DNA of 47,050 nt from positions 1-47,050 of the forward strand of contig DUQH01000084.1 in the NCBI GenBank assembly GCA_012837895.1, written 5' to 3'. The stretch's first letter is position 1; every line of letters begins with the position of its first letter. The notes under the pieces are model-generated. The model was not told the origin of the DNA. It did no database searches and was given only the letters and a program-made list of their open reading frames with translations. The position numbers and the translations under genes were made by a program. Origin of the DNA: Candidatus Fermentithermobacillaceae bacterium (GTDB lineage Bacteria; Bacillota; Sulfobacillia; Fermentithermobacillales; Fermentithermobacillaceae). Below are positions 25,588 through 35,344 of the stretch, one piece after another.

Positions 25588-25995
25588 TTATTTTGTCATG
25601 ATTTCTTCTGCTAAACGCCTGATTAGTGCGGTTCCTTCTTCGGTCTTGAGGAAAGAGTCCAGCGCTTCTCCCAGGGCTACACGGAACTCAGGCGACTCCA
25701 TGGCTTCCTCAAGCATTTGCTGCAATGTCAATGGCGCTTGGTTGCGTATGATATCGTTTACCAGGGCTTTTCCCTGTTCCGAAGACAGGATGTCCTGGAT
25801 GAGTGATTTGACTAACGACTGGTCAATCAAAGATTGGGCAGGGTCATCTTCCAGGCCGGCTCGTGTAATCACCTGCTGCCAGTGGAGGAAAACACCGGGT
25901 GCGTAATTAGCTACGCCTATTAGCGCTCCTACAGACAAGCATGTACCGATAACAACTCCCAGAAACACGTATGCTACTCGTTGTCTCCCGGACAC
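25588..25995 (-). CDS. GerD-like membrane-associated protein
   Basis: A 135-residue protein with an N-terminal membrane helix (VAYVFLGVVIGTCLSVGALIG) and a helical C-terminal part built of related segments: LSSEQGKALVNDII, ESPEFRVALGEALD and TEEGTALIRRLAEE. The same segment style (DDGKKAI, SPEF-like) is seen in the spore germination lipoprotein GerD, but here there is no clear lipobox cysteine, so the match is tentative. Start GTG 25995 follows GGGAGGG; the longer frame from ATG 26112 would run into the divergent lgt gene. Confidence 0.5.
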   Translation of the reverse strand: MSGRQRVAYVFLGVVIGTCLSVGALIGVANYAPGVFLHWQQVITRAGLEDDPAQSLIDQSLVKSLIQDILSSEQGKALVNDIIRNQAPLTLQQMLEEAMESPEFRVALGEALDSFLKTEEGTALIRRLAEEIMTK

Positions 25996-26092
25996 TGTTG
26001 CCGCCCTCCCGGCAAATTCTGTTTTATGTTGATAGCATGTATTCAATGGTATGTAATTATTCGGAGGTGGTATGATTGGTAGAGGTGATGGT

Positions 26093-26845
26093 ATGAGGCC
26101 TGTGATCTTCACTATAGGCGGGGTAGAGTTTTACTCATACGGCTTGATGGTCGGGCTGGGGTATGTGCTTGGCGCTTTAGTAGCAATGAGAATGGCCAGG
26201 AAAAAAGGAGTGGATCCAGACTCCTTGCTTGGCTTTTTCCTGCTCCTGTTCGTCTCCGGAGTGTTGGGTGGGCGATTGCTTCACATGGCATTGAATCCCG
26301 CCGGCTATCCGGACTTGAAGACTGTTTTGGACCTGAGGGATGGCGGCCTGTCGATTTACGGTGTGCTCATGGGAGGCATTATCGCCGTAGGTGTGTATTG
26401 CCGTGTGAAGAGAGTTCGCCTGGGCCAGTTGTTTGACATTGTGGTCCCGGGAGTTGCCTTGGGACAATCAATTGGCAGGTGGGGTTGCCTGCTAAATGGT
26501 TGCTGTTACGGGCGCCTGACCGGTGACGGGTGGGGAGTACTTACCAGATATGCCCCGGGGTTGAGGCACCCTTATCCAGTATACGAAAGCGTAGCTGATT
26601 TCCTGCTGTTTGCGCTGCTTCTGAGAATGTCTGAACGTGTACCTTTTGAAGGGGGTCTGTTTCTAATCTACATGGCCGGGTACTCAGGAATACGGTTTGC
26701 CCTCGAGTTTTTCAGGGATAGCCATACCTTTGTAGCAGGCTTGAGCCATGCCCAATGGTTTTCCGCGTTGCTGTTCGCAGCCAGTTTGGGCGCTTTCGCA
26801 TATCTTAAGCGAAAAACAGGCGTTGAAAACCGTCCTTCGCTCTGA
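26093..26845 (+). CDS. lgt: Prolipoprotein diacylglyceryl transferase
   Basis: Inner-membrane enzyme that moves the diacylglyceryl group of phosphatidylglycerol to the lipobox cysteine of prelipoproteins. About 250 residues, seven membrane helices. The signature is GQSIGRWGCLLNGCCYG, with the essential Arg; YSYGLMVGLGY near the start and the C-terminal IRFALEFFRD fit the family. The conserved His of the GG-SxHGG loop is Tyr here (GGLSIYGV), as in some clostridial-type members. ATG 26093 follows GAGGTGAT; ATG 26072 is possible but its ribosome site is too close. Confidence 0.92.
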   Translation: MRPVIFTIGGVEFYSYGLMVGLGYVLGALVAMRMARKKGVDPDSLLGFFLLLFVSGVLGGRLLHMALNPAGYPDLKTVLDLRDGGLSIYGVLMGGIIAVGVYCRVKRVRLGQLFDIVVPGVALGQSIGRWGCLLNGCCYGRLTGDGWGVLTRYAPGLRHPYPVYESVADFLLFALLLRMSERVPFEGGLFLIYMAGYSGIRFALEFFRDSHTFVAGLSHAQWFSALLFAASLGAFAYLKRKTGVENRPSL

Positions 26846-26953
26846 TAATCTAGATTACGTACTTCCAATTTTTGGACACTATCAATCGTTTTTCCGTTAA
26901 TCCGACATAGTGTATATACGGTTGTGAAAGCAAGGTCAAAAGGGGGTGACAAA

Positions 26954-28498
26954 GTGAAAGGCAAGTTTGCCCTCAAGTCAGAGGCGCTTACAACGGCGCT
27001 CAATGTGATCGACGTGGGGATTATGCTGGTAGACCCTACAGGCCGCATTGGGTTTGCCAACCAGAAAGCTGCTTTGCTTCTCAACTGCCATGAAAAAGGG
27101 ATAAGGGGGAATGTGTTTAGGGAGTTCATGGAAGCTATTGTTGCCTCCCATACCGGCAATCATACTGAGTTTGCCAGGTGGGTTGATCTTGTAGACGGTG
27201 CTCTATCTGTTTCGGGAGAAGATCTGAGGTTTGATTGCGAGATCGAGTATGAGGGCAACAGTCAAGACCGGATACTGAAGCTTACCGCCATACCTGTAGA
27301 CAAGCCCGGGCAAAGCTGCCTCAAAACGGTAATAACCATCAGCGACATATCTCGTCAGCGTAAGGTTGAACGGATCCTTCAATCAATATCCGGCAGCGAC
27401 GATTGGCTCCTGGATGTGCTTGATCCAGGGGAAGTTGACCTGAGACGAGACATAGCCCTGCGTGGGCCTCACACCCAGGCTGGGTCACCGGAAGTTGACC
27501 GGGAGACTATCGCGTCAAAGGAAATGAGCGTGATATTCCGTATCACTCAACAGATGAAAAAGCTCCTGGACTTGGACGACTTGCTCAACCACATTCTGTA
27601 CATCGTATCTACGGAAATGCGCTATACCGACTGTTCCATCCTGCTCCCTGACGAAGAAGGCGAGAACCTTGTGATCTCAGCCGGACTGGGAATGTCCCAA
27701 AAGGTACTCGGGCTCAAGATCCCCCGTGGAACGGGAATCTCATGGTGGGTCATGGAACACGGCCAGCCGCAGAATGTGCCTGATGTGGCCGTAGACGATA
27801 GGTATTATCGAGGCGCTCCAGAGGCAGCTTCAGAAGTATACGTGCCTCTTGAAGTGAGGGGAAAGCGGCTGGGGGTGCTGGTTGTGCAAAAGGCTGAGAA
27901 ATACGGCTTTACGCCGACAGACGTCAAACTGCTCATGGCAGTGGCGGGCCATATTGCATCAGCATTGGAAGTGGCCCAATTGCATAGCCAGGTCAAAAAA
28001 GCTGCCGAGACTGACAGCTTAACAGGGTTGTATAATAGAAGAAGCACCGTGTCTGCCCTGGACCGGTTCATTGAAAACGCGAAAGACAACAAAGGCCCTG
28101 ACTGCATATCAATTGTGCTGCTAGACGTAGACAGGTTGAAGTTTGTGAACGACAACTTCGGACACCTGGCAGGTGACCGGGTATTAGTGCACATTGCCCA
28201 TAGTCTCAGGAGAGGGTTCAGGGCCGATGACATAGTAGGGCGGTTCGGAGGTGACGAGTTTATCGTTTTGCTGCCTGGGGTTAATCCTAAACTGGCAGGC
28301 GAGCGCGTAAAGAGCGTCATTTCAAGCTGGCTTGATGCAGAACTCACGGACTTGTCGGGAAGGCAGATTCCGGTTCCTGGTGCATCTTTCGGCATATCAT
28401 GTTACCCCGAAGACGGGGTGGATTCAAGGCTGTTGATGGCAGCCGCTGACAACGACCTTCTGGCAGCGAAAGCGAAGGCCCATGAGAAAACATGTTGA
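26954..28498 (+). CDS. PAS-GAF-GGDEF diguanylate cyclase
   Basis: A 514-residue cytosolic sensor enzyme that makes cyclic di-GMP from two GTP. Residues about 10-130 form a PAS domain (IDVGIMLVDPTGRIGFANQK), about 190-345 a GAF domain (LNHILYIVSTEMRYTDCSIL), and 355-514 the GGDEF domain. The active-site motif GGDEF is at 432-436, with a product-inhibition site R423-A-D-D426 five residues before it. Both are intact, so the protein should be active and feedback-regulated. GTG 26954 follows AGGGGGTGA. The end overlaps the CCA-adding enzyme gene by 17 bases. The signal sensed is unknown. Confidence 0.9.
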   Translation: MKGKFALKSEALTTALNVIDVGIMLVDPTGRIGFANQKAALLLNCHEKGIRGNVFREFMEAIVASHTGNHTEFARWVDLVDGALSVSGEDLRFDCEIEYEGNSQDRILKLTAIPVDKPGQSCLKTVITISDISRQRKVERILQSISGSDDWLLDVLDPGEVDLRRDIALRGPHTQAGSPEVDRETIASKEMSVIFRITQQMKKLLDLDDLLNHILYIVSTEMRYTDCSILLPDEEGENLVISAGLGMSQKVLGLKIPRGTGISWWVMEHGQPQNVPDVAVDDRYYRGAPEAASEVYVPLEVRGKRLGVLVVQKAEKYGFTPTDVKLLMAVAGHIASALEVAQLHSQVKKAAETDSLTGLYNRRSTVSALDRFIENAKDNKGPDCISIVLLDVDRLKFVNDNFGHLAGDRVLVHIAHSLRRGFRADDIVGRFGGDEFIVLLPGVNPKLAGERVKSVISSWLDAELTDLSGRQIPVPGASFGISCYPEDGVDSRLLMAAADNDLLAAKAKAHEKTC

Positions 28499-29777
28499 CC
28501 CCGGTAAAATACCTTTCAAGGTTCAAGCCATAGCTTCCACCCTCAGAGACAGCGGAGCTACCCCCCTTATTGTCGGAGGCCCGGTAAGGGATGTTTTGCT
28601 TGGCAAGCAACCCCAGGACTGGGACATCGCCGTTAACATGGACCCTCAAGAGATATTGCAGGTGTTTCCAGCGGCATGTACTGTGGGAATCGAGTTTGGC
28701 AGGGTTTCAGTGGGCGATGTGGACGTGGTTTCCCTGCGGGCAGAGAAGGATTACCGCGATAAACGGCACCCCAGCCAGGTGATGTTTGGAGTTCCCCTTG
28801 AGAAAGACCTTGAACGCCGTGACTTCACCATCAACGCTATGGCATGGGATCCTTTTACCGGTGAGATTTTCGATCCTTTTGGCGGCATTAAGGACCTTGA
28901 ACGCAAGGCCCTTGTGTGCGTAGGGAATGCCCGGGAGCGGTTTGAGGAAGATCCCCTGCGGATTCTGAGGGCTGTGAGGTTTAAGACTTGCATGGGCCTT
29001 AACTTAGATGGCGAAGTAGTTGAAGCCATCTGCGCGTCTAAGCACCTATTGTCCCAAGTGTCAGGCGAGAGGGTGTTTGCCGAGTTAAGGCGAATTCTTG
29101 TTTCCCCGTCTGTCTACCAAGGCATAACGGACTTGTACGGATACGGGCTCAGTGCCATAGTCTTGCCTGAAGTGGACAAGGCTCCCGATCAGGCAGCAGC
29201 AGGCGTTTCCGTCTGTCATTCTGACCTTGCAGCCAGGTTGGCGGTGCTCCTGGGGATCACGGAAACAGGTATAGATGAAGTGAAAACAAGGTTTAACTTG
29301 CCCCTGGCTTTGGCAAAAGAAATAGAATGGTTAGTTCTAAACTGCGATCCTCAAATCATTCTGGACAACCGGTCCCTGCCAAAGGGACGCTCAGGTTTGT
29401 GGAAACAATCACACGGATACAATAACGATCCGGGATACCTGGCAAGAAGGATAGTCTATCATTGGGGCGCCAGGCAGCTTGAGCGCCTGATGGAAGTAAA
29501 ACGGGCAATCTGGCTCGGCCTTGGCAACAGCGGCCTGCCGGCCGGGTATTTGTTCTTGGCTGCCGGGCATTGGCTAATGTTACAATCTGATTGTCAGGAT
29601 TTCATGGACATTGCCCTCGACGGAAATGAAATCATGGGACTGCTGGATGTGGAACAAGGGCAGCTTATCGGCGAAGCTCTTGAATACCTGGAAGACGTGG
29701 TCTTGCAGAATCCTGAGTTAAACAAGAAACAAGCTTTGTCCCAAATCTTGCTGGAATGGTGGAGTAAACGGACTTGA
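28482..29777 (+). CDS. cca: CCA-adding / poly(A) polymerase family nucleotidyltransferase
   Basis: A class II tRNA nucleotidyltransferase-type protein of 431 residues. The head domain has VGGPVRDVLLG, the metal-binding DWDIA, RRDFTINAMAW and the EEDPLRILRAVRF stretch. It would add or repair the CCA end of tRNAs; some close paralogues add only part of CCA or poly(A), and this cannot be decided by eye. It overlaps the diguanylate cyclase end by 17 bases, an unexpected pairing. The stop overlaps the start of the following membrane protein gene (TTGA). Confidence 0.9.
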   Translation: MRKHVDPGKIPFKVQAIASTLRDSGATPLIVGGPVRDVLLGKQPQDWDIAVNMDPQEILQVFPAACTVGIEFGRVSVGDVDVVSLRAEKDYRDKRHPSQVMFGVPLEKDLERRDFTINAMAWDPFTGEIFDPFGGIKDLERKALVCVGNARERFEEDPLRILRAVRFKTCMGLNLDGEVVEAICASKHLLSQVSGERVFAELRRILVSPSVYQGITDLYGYGLSAIVLPEVDKAPDQAAAGVSVCHSDLAARLAVLLGITETGIDEVKTRFNLPLALAKEIEWLVLNCDPQIILDNRSLPKGRSGLWKQSHGYNNDPGYLARRIVYHWGARQLERLMEVKRAIWLGLGNSGLPAGYLFLAAGHWLMLQSDCQDFMDIALDGNEIMGLLDVEQGQLIGEALEYLEDVVLQNPELNKKQALSQILLEWWSKRT

Positions 29778-30301
29778 ATTCCAACGGAGTAAGGACTCTC
29801 ACCCGGATTGCAATAATGGTTGCTTTAGCTACTGCTTTGCATGTGGTTGAAGCTATGATCCCGATCCCTTATGTGGTCCCCGGCGCCAAACTAGGGCTTG
29901 CCAACATTGTAGCCCTGTATGCCGTGATGACCATGGCCCCCGGCGAGTCACTGGCCATAAGTTTCCTTAGGACCCTGCTGGGGAGCTTGTTGTCCGGAAC
30001 ATTCCTGAATGTCGCATACTACTTGAGCACTTCAGGAGCGCTGGTGTCTACTGCGGTGATGTACCGGTTCAGGAAGATGTTTGGGAGCAACTTATCGGTC
30101 ATAGGCATAAGCGTTGCAGGTTCGATTACCCACAACGTCACCCAGCTTCTCGTGGCCAGCTTGATTCTCCGGCAGATCGGTGTCATGTTCTACCTGCCGT
30201 ATCTACTGTTGTTCGCCATCCCTACAGGGATTTTTGTGGGAATACTGGCAGGAAGAATCATTGTTTACACAGAAAACTTGTCTAAAAGGCACCGTGGCTA
30301 A
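29774..30301 (+). CDS. Gx-type membrane protein (heptaprenyl diphosphate synthase component I family)
   Basis: A 175-residue protein with about five membrane helices, of PF07456. Signature stretches are TALHVVEAMIPIP, PGAKLGLANIVALYAV and LRTLLGSLLSGTFLN. The family name comes from an old annotation; membership in the energy-coupling-type Gx transporters is now favoured, but the substrate is unknown. TTG 29774 overlaps the upstream stop and follows GGTGGAG, so it is translationally coupled to cca. Rex follows 85 bases later. Confidence 0.85.
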   Translation: MNSNGVRTLTRIAIMVALATALHVVEAMIPIPYVVPGAKLGLANIVALYAVMTMAPGESLAISFLRTLLGSLLSGTFLNVAYYLSTSGALVSTAVMYRFRKMFGSNLSVIGISVAGSITHNVTQLLVASLILRQIGVMFYLPYLLLFAIPTGIFVGILAGRIIVYTENLSKRHRG

Positions 30302-30385
30302 GAGTTCCGTGGCCGTCCCAGGGCATACCGGAGAAACAGGAGTGAACTTGCTTACCGGATAACAGGGCAAGGAGGTATTAGCTCA

Positions 30386-31015
30386 ATGCGAACCAAGATT
30401 CCGGATGTTGTAATCCGCAGACTTGTGACGTACCTGAGGATTCTGACGGACATAGAAGCAGGGCCTGACGACTATATCTCCTCAGCTGAAATAGGGGATC
30501 TTGCGGCGGTGAACAGTGCACAAGTGAGGAAAGACCTGGCGCTTTTCGGGGAGTTTGGCAAGCAAGGCGTGGGATATCCCGTCTTAGGGCTGAGAAGGGA
30601 ACTCATAGAGATCCTGGGAGCCGACAGGCAGATGAATATAGCGATTCTCGGCGTTGGCGAACTTGGAACTGCTCTCGCCAGGTACCTGACTACGAGAAAG
30701 GAAGCCACTCCCAATTACCGGTTTGTTGTGAAGGGATTGTTTGATGTTGACCCGGGTAAAGTGGGTACCCTGGTAGAGGGAGTGCCGGTAAGGCACATCG
30801 ATGATCTGGAAGAAGTGACAGCTTCAGCTGATATCAAGATTGGTGTGATTACAGTACCGGCCCAGAATGCCCAGGATGTGGTCAACTATGCAGTTTCCAA
30901 GGGGATCAAGGGATTCTTGAACTTTGCACCTGTGAGAATTAAAGCTCCTCCCGGTGTAAGGATCCAGAATAGCGATGTGACTTCTGATCTTCAGGAGCTG
31001 GGTTTTTACCTGTAA
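30386..31015 (+). CDS. rex: Redox-sensing transcriptional repressor Rex
   Basis: A 209-residue repressor that senses the NADH/NAD+ ratio and controls fermentative and energy genes. The winged-helix N-terminus has DDYISSAEIGDLAAVNSAQVRKDLA, the NADH-binding Rossmann motif GVGELG follows, and the domain-swapped C-terminal helix ends VTSDLQELGFYL. AAGGAGGTATT before ATG is strong. No clear TTGTGA-N6-TCACAA operator was found in the flanking intergenic bases, so its targets are elsewhere or diverged. Confidence 0.95.
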   Translation: MRTKIPDVVIRRLVTYLRILTDIEAGPDDYISSAEIGDLAAVNSAQVRKDLALFGEFGKQGVGYPVLGLRRELIEILGADRQMNIAILGVGELGTALARYLTTRKEATPNYRFVVKGLFDVDPGKVGTLVEGVPVRHIDDLEEVTASADIKIGVITVPAQNAQDVVNYAVSKGIKGFLNFAPVRIKAPPGVRIQNSDVTSDLQELGFYL

Positions 31016-31032
31016 AGGTTCGGGGGTATACC

Positions 31033-31062
31033 TTCATTCCAGATCAAATTGGACTATATAAT
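31033..31062 (+). promoter_or_regulatory. Possible sigma-A promoter for the mmd cluster
   Basis: TATAAT at 31057-31062 is a perfect -10. The best -35 18 bp upstream is TTCATT (31033), only three of six. It would give a leader of about 165 bases before the mmdA start, in which I see no riboswitch. Confidence 0.35.
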
Positions 31063-31231
31063 AGATCCAAAAGCAGCACGACAATCTGCCTCAAACCCGC
31101 TTCCGGATGTACTCAAACTATTCTTCCACCTTTATTGTCTTTGTGTTATGCTATGTTTGGTTTAAGCTTTGGGCTGAGTATTGGCTGATCCAATTTGGCA
31201 GCCTCATGAATTCCTCGCGGAGGTGAACCGG

Positions 31232-32797
31232 TTGTCAGATCCAATGTTGCAGTTGGAAGAGAAACTCAAGGAACTGAGAGATCGACGCAACAAGATTGAA
31301 CAGGGCGGTGGTCAAAAAAGAATAGACAGGCAGCACGAGCGGGGCAAAATGACTGCCCGGGAGCGCATAGCTGCCTTTTTAGATCCCGGTACTTTTGTTG
31401 AGACTGATGCGTTTATTACCCACAGGGCAACTGAGTTTGGCATGGCAGCTGTCGAGGCGCCCGGCGAAGGTGTGGTTACAGGGTACGGGCTGGTTGACGG
31501 CAGGGCCGTGTGCGTTGCCGCCCAGGACTTCACTGTAATCGGAGGTTCGTTGGGTGAAATGCACGCAGAAAAAATCTGCAAGTGCATGGACCTTGCAGCT
31601 AAGGTCGGCATTCCGTTTGTGTCTTTGAATGACTCAGGCGGTGCCAGGATTCAAGAAGGAGTAGATGCACTCAAAGGTTACGGCAGCATCTTTTACAGGA
31701 ATGTGAAATACTCCGGTGTAATCCCGCAGATATCAGTGATCCTCGGGCCATGTGCAGGCGGGGCAGTGTATTCTCCAGCGCTTACTGACTTTGTGTTTAT
31801 GGTTGAAGGCACATCTAACATGTTCATTACAGGCCCCCAGGTTATAAAAGCGGTAACCGGTGAAGAGGTATCAACTGAGCAGCTGGGAGGCGCGCTCATC
31901 CATAACCAGGTAAGCGGTGTAGCTCAATTCATGGCTCCTGATGAGACTAGCTGTTTCGACATGATCCGGACGCTTCTGTCGTATCTCCCGGCCAATAACC
32001 AGGAAGATCCCCCGTTTATGGATACAGGAGACGATCCTGGAAGATTAGAGCCCGGGCTGCGCGAAGTAGTCCCTGTTGATCCCAACAAAGGATACAACAT
32101 GTACGACGTCATACACTCCATGGTAGACAACGGGGTTTTCTTCGAGGTCTCAAAGCATTTCGCCACCAACATCATAACGGGATTTGCCCGGTTTGGGGGC
32201 AGGGCAGCCGGTGTGATTGCAAACCAGCCAATGGCCAAGGCAGGATGCCTTGATATCGACGCTTCAGACAAAGCCTCAAGGTTCGTCAGGTTCTGCGACG
32301 CTTTCAACGTCCCCCTTGTAACCCTGGTAGACGTACCTGGCTATCTCCCAGGTGTGGATCAGGAGTACGGCGGGATTATCAGGCATGGGGCCAAACTCTT
32401 GTATGCATACTCAGAAGCTTCTGTGCCAAAGGTAACTGTAATAACCAGAAAGGCCTATGGGGGAGCTTACATAGCTATGTGTTCCAGGCATCTGGGAGCA
32501 GATATGGTATTTGCCTTCCCCCATGCAGAGATTGCAGTTATGGGTCCTGAAGGTGCAGCCAACGTGGTATTTAGGAAAGAGATTAGCGAGGCAGAGGATC
32601 CTGCTGCAAAACGCGCAGAGAAGATCAAGGAATTCCGTGAAGTGTTTGCCAACCCGTATGTTGCGGCAGGCAGGGGTTATATCGATGACGTTATCGATCC
32701 CCAGGAGATCCGTCCCAGGGTTATCGGCGCCCTTGAGCTTACGTCTACGAAAATGATTGAGCAGTCGCGCAAGAAGCATGGCAATATACCGTTGTGA
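31232..32797 (+). CDS. mmdA: Methylmalonyl-CoA decarboxylase alpha subunit / carboxyltransferase
   Basis: A 521-residue carboxyltransferase of the PCC-beta/MMD-alpha family. It moves the carboxyl of methylmalonyl-CoA to biotin on the carrier protein, in the sodium-pumping decarboxylase. Acyl-CoA and biotin pockets are marked by GSLGEMHAEKICK, NDSGGARIQEG, GPCAGGAVYSPALTDF, VDVPGYLPGVDQE and KAYGGAYIAM. TTG 31232 follows GGAGGTGA by five bases, much better than any start further upstream. The following delta, biotin carrier and beta genes make it a decarboxylase rather than a carboxylase, since no biotin carboxylase gene is present. Confidence 0.94.
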   Translation: MSDPMLQLEEKLKELRDRRNKIEQGGGQKRIDRQHERGKMTARERIAAFLDPGTFVETDAFITHRATEFGMAAVEAPGEGVVTGYGLVDGRAVCVAAQDFTVIGGSLGEMHAEKICKCMDLAAKVGIPFVSLNDSGGARIQEGVDALKGYGSIFYRNVKYSGVIPQISVILGPCAGGAVYSPALTDFVFMVEGTSNMFITGPQVIKAVTGEEVSTEQLGGALIHNQVSGVAQFMAPDETSCFDMIRTLLSYLPANNQEDPPFMDTGDDPGRLEPGLREVVPVDPNKGYNMYDVIHSMVDNGVFFEVSKHFATNIITGFARFGGRAAGVIANQPMAKAGCLDIDASDKASRFVRFCDAFNVPLVTLVDVPGYLPGVDQEYGGIIRHGAKLLYAYSEASVPKVTVITRKAYGGAYIAMCSRHLGADMVFAFPHAEIAVMGPEGAANVVFRKEISEAEDPAAKRAEKIKEFREVFANPYVAAGRGYIDDVIDPQEIRPRVIGALELTSTKMIEQSRKKHGNIPL

Positions 32798-32833
32798 TAA
32801 TGTTCTGAAACTGCGACGCGTGGAGGGATATAG

Positions 32834-33214
32834 ATGATACCTGACACTTTTGCAGGCGGTTTGATGTTGCTTGTGGTCAACATGACGGTTGTGTTTGCGG
32901 TACTTATCGTCATTGCATTTATGATCAACCTCATTCGCAAAGCGGCGTCCGGGGAAAGTGAGAAGCTCAACGAAGGTGCCGGGTCCGGAAACTCAGGTTC
33001 CCAGCTTGCATCTCAGAGTGCCGGGCAAGAAAATCTTACTGCCGGTCTTAACGCCGAAACGGTGCCTTTTGACTCGCTGGACGCCCGCCGTAAAGCGGCC
33101 ATTGTCGCAGCTTTACGCGCCTATCTGGGATATAGCACGGTTCCAGTGTTTGTGCGCAGGATTCCTGATGCCGGAATGTGGGGCAAGACGTCAAGAATTC
33201 ATGCGTTGAAATAG
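32834..33214 (+). CDS. mmdD: OadG-type delta/gamma subunit of the decarboxylase
   Basis: A 126-residue protein with one N-terminal membrane helix (LLVVNMTVVFAVLIVIAFMI), a Ser/Gly/Ala-rich linker, and a C-terminal stretch AIVAALRAYLG typical of OadG/MmdD, the subunit that joins the biotin carrier and carboxyltransferase to the membrane beta subunit. GGAGGG lies before ATG. Its position between mmdA and mmdC matches other anaerobic decarboxylase operons. Confidence 0.82.
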   Translation: MIPDTFAGGLMLLVVNMTVVFAVLIVIAFMINLIRKAASGESEKLNEGAGSGNSGSQLASQSAGQENLTAGLNAETVPFDSLDARRKAAIVAALRAYLGYSTVPVFVRRIPDAGMWGKTSRIHALK

Positions 33215-33253
33215 GCCAAGTATTATCTAATTGTTGATAAAGGAGGATCTAAC

Positions 33254-33664
33254 GTGCGGCGATTTAGAGTTAAGATAGATGATGAAGTGTTCGAGGTTGA
33301 AGTGGAAGAGATCGGGCAAGGTGCTGAAAGACAGCCTGTAGTGAGTACACCTGTGGCAAGGCCATCCCAACCCCCGGCGGCGTCTCAGAAGCCCGTGGCT
33401 GCTCCTAAACCTGCTGCAGCGCCTGTGCCTCAAGCTGTGCAAGCCGGAAGCGGTGCCGTCACAGCGCCTATCCCCGGAGTTGTCACTGAGGTTAAGGTTG
33501 CAGCGGGGGACAATGTGAAGAAAGGCGACATACTACTGCTCCTTGAAGCGATGAAGATGCAAAACGAAATCCTTGCGCCTTACGATGCGGCAGTGACTGA
33601 GGTACTTGTAAGCCAAGGAGCGACGGTACAGACAGGAGATGTGCTCATCCGCCTTGACAGATAG
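33254..33664 (+). CDS. mmdC: Biotin carrier (gamma) subunit
   Basis: A 136-residue biotinyl-lipoyl protein. After a short conserved N-terminus, residues 28-66 form an Ala/Pro linker. The biotinyl domain holds the modified lysine K101 in EAMKMQNE. AAGGAGGA lies before the GTG start. It shuttles carboxybiotin from the MmdA active site to the membrane MmdB. Confidence 0.95.
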   Translation: MRRFRVKIDDEVFEVEVEEIGQGAERQPVVSTPVARPSQPPAASQKPVAAPKPAAAPVPQAVQAGSGAVTAPIPGVVTEVKVAAGDNVKKGDILLLLEAMKMQNEILAPYDAAVTEVLVSQGATVQTGDVLIRLDR

Positions 33665-33698
33665 GATACCTTAAGCCGGAGGAAGGTGTATTCATAGC

Positions 33699-34835
33699 AT
33701 GAACGTAGGCACACTTGCTGAAAGATTATGGTTGGAAACTGGTTTTTCCCAACTTACGTTGGGCAATGTTGTGATGCTCTTTATCGGAATACTGCTCCTT
33801 TACCTTGCCATATATAAGAAGTTTGAACCTCTTCTCTTGGTACCCATTGCTTTCGGAGCAATTCTGGCCAACCTGCCCCTTGCTCCCATAATGAATCCTC
33901 CTGAGGGAGATATGCCAGGCGGATTGCTATACTACCTTAGCTTTGGTGTAGAGAAGGAAATATTCCCACCCCTGGTTTTCCTGGGGGTAGGGGCGATGAC
34001 TGACTTCGGGCCGCTCCTGGCTAACCCTTCAACTATCCTGCTTGGAGCTGCAGCTCAGATCGGCGTGTTTCTGGCCATGCTTATGGCAAAAGCTCTAGGA
34101 TTTACCTTACAGCAAGCCAGTGCCATTGGGATTATCGGAGGGGCTGATGGGCCGACAGCAATTTACACTGCAATGAAGCTGGCTCCGGAACTCTTGGGTC
34201 CGATTGCCGTGGCGGCATACACATACATGTCGCTGGTTCCCCTGATCCAGCCTCCTATCATGAGAGCTTTGACCACCAAGAAGGAACGCACTGCGGTCAT
34301 GAGCCAGCTAAGGCAAGTGTCCAAGACCGAGAGAATCGTATTCCCAATCGTAGTCACCATTTTGGTCGGATTGTTCCTTCCATCAGTAGCTCCTTTGATC
34401 GGGATGCTCATGCTAGGGAACCTGTTCAAGGAATGTGGCGTTACCGAAAGGTTGTCCAAGACCGCACAGAACGAGCTCAACAACATTGTGGTGATCTTGC
34501 TGGCCACCTCTGTCGGAGCCACCATGAGCGCTGAGAATTTCCTGACCCTTGATACCATCAAGATCATAGCCCTTGGGATAGTGGCATTCGCCGGAGGGAC
34601 TGCAGGCGGAGTGCTGCTTGGCAAACTCATGTACTACCTGACAGGTGGTAAAGTAAACCCGCTCATCGGTTCCGCCGGAGTATCAGCGGTACCCATGGCT
34701 GCAAGGGTCAGCCAGGTTGTTGGGCAGGAGGAAAACCCCCAGAATTTCTTGCTTATGCATGCGATGGGGCCTAACGTTGCCGGAGTTATCGGAACGGCGG
34801 TTGCTGCCGGTGTATTGATAGCGCTGCTTTCGTAG
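33699..34835 (+). CDS. mmdB: Sodium-pumping decarboxylase beta subunit
   Basis: A 378-residue integral membrane protein that decarboxylates carboxybiotin and exports Na+. The Na+-binding motif [10 protein letters not shown] contains the key Asp D150; [19 protein letters not shown] and [11 protein letters not shown] are also family hallmarks. Nine or so membrane helices are visible. GGAGGAAGG lies about 13 bases before ATG. With mmdA, D and C it makes a complete MMD-type pump. Confidence 0.95.
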   Translation: MNVGTLAERLWLETGFSQLTLGNVVMLFIGILLLYLAIYKKFEPLLLVPIAFGAILANLPLAPIMNPPEGDMPGGLLYYLSFGVEKEIFPPLVFLGVGAMTDFGPLLANPSTILLGAAAQIGVFLAMLMAKALGFTLQQASAIGIIGGADGPTAIYTAMKLAPELLGPIAVAAYTYMSLVPLIQPPIMRALTTKKERTAVMSQLRQVSKTERIVFPIVVTILVGLFLPSVAPLIGMLMLGNLFKECGVTERLSKTAQNELNNIVVILLATSVGATMSAENFLTLDTIKIIALGIVAFAGGTAGGVLLGKLMYYLTGGKVNPLIGSAGVSAVPMAARVSQVVGQEENPQNFLLMHAMGPNVAGVIGTAVAAGVLIALLS

Positions 34836-34933
34836 GATCCTTGAACTAAGTTTGGCTGTTGGATTAGTTGGCGGATTAGACAAATTGATGTTCAGAACGA
34901 ATCAGTTGGCGATTTCTGAAGGAGGGTTACAGG

Positions 34934-35338
34934 ATGGACAGGACAATCAGGGTTCTTGTAGGAAAACCAGGCCTTGATGGCCATGACCGCGGGGCCAAGG
35001 TAATTGCAAGGTCCTTTAGGGATGCGGGCATGGAAGTGATCTACAGCGGTTTGCACCGGACTCCCGAAGAGCTGGCTAGGATGGCAGTGGAAGAAGACGT
35101 CGATGTGGTGGCCTGCTCCATTCTCTCAGGGGCACACAACACACTGCTTCCCCGGGTGGTAGAGTGTCTCAAGAAAGAAAAAGGTACCGAAGAGTTGGAT
35201 GTGTTGGTGCTTGCAGGCGGCATTATCCCCGCTGAGGACGTTGAGTTCCTCAAAGCTAACGGGGTAGACGAAGTGTTTGGTCCTGGAACCAATACCCAGG
35301 ACATTGTGGAATATACCAAGACTAACCTTAAGCGTTAG
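34934..35338 (+). CDS. mcmA2: Methylmalonyl-CoA mutase B12-binding subunit
   Basis: A 134-residue stand-alone cobalamin-binding domain: the DxHxxG motif is D15-G-H17-D-R-G20, followed by the B12-tail-binding [12 protein letters not shown] and LAGGIIP. It serves a two-subunit acyl-CoA mutase. GAAGGAGGG lies before the ATG. The large catalytic subunit is not adjacent and not in this window. MeaB follows six bases later. Confidence 0.9.
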   Translation: MDRTIRVLVGKPGLDGHDRGAKVIARSFRDAGMEVIYSGLHRTPEELARMAVEEDVDVVACSILSGAHNTLLPRVVECLKKEKGTEELDVLVLAGGIIPAEDVEFLKANGVDEVFGPGTNTQDIVEYTKTNLKR

Positions 35339-35344
35339 CGTGAT

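Noticed and set aside
30302-30385. Rex operator next to rex
   Set aside because: No TTGTGA-N6-TCACAA-like palindrome is present in the gap.
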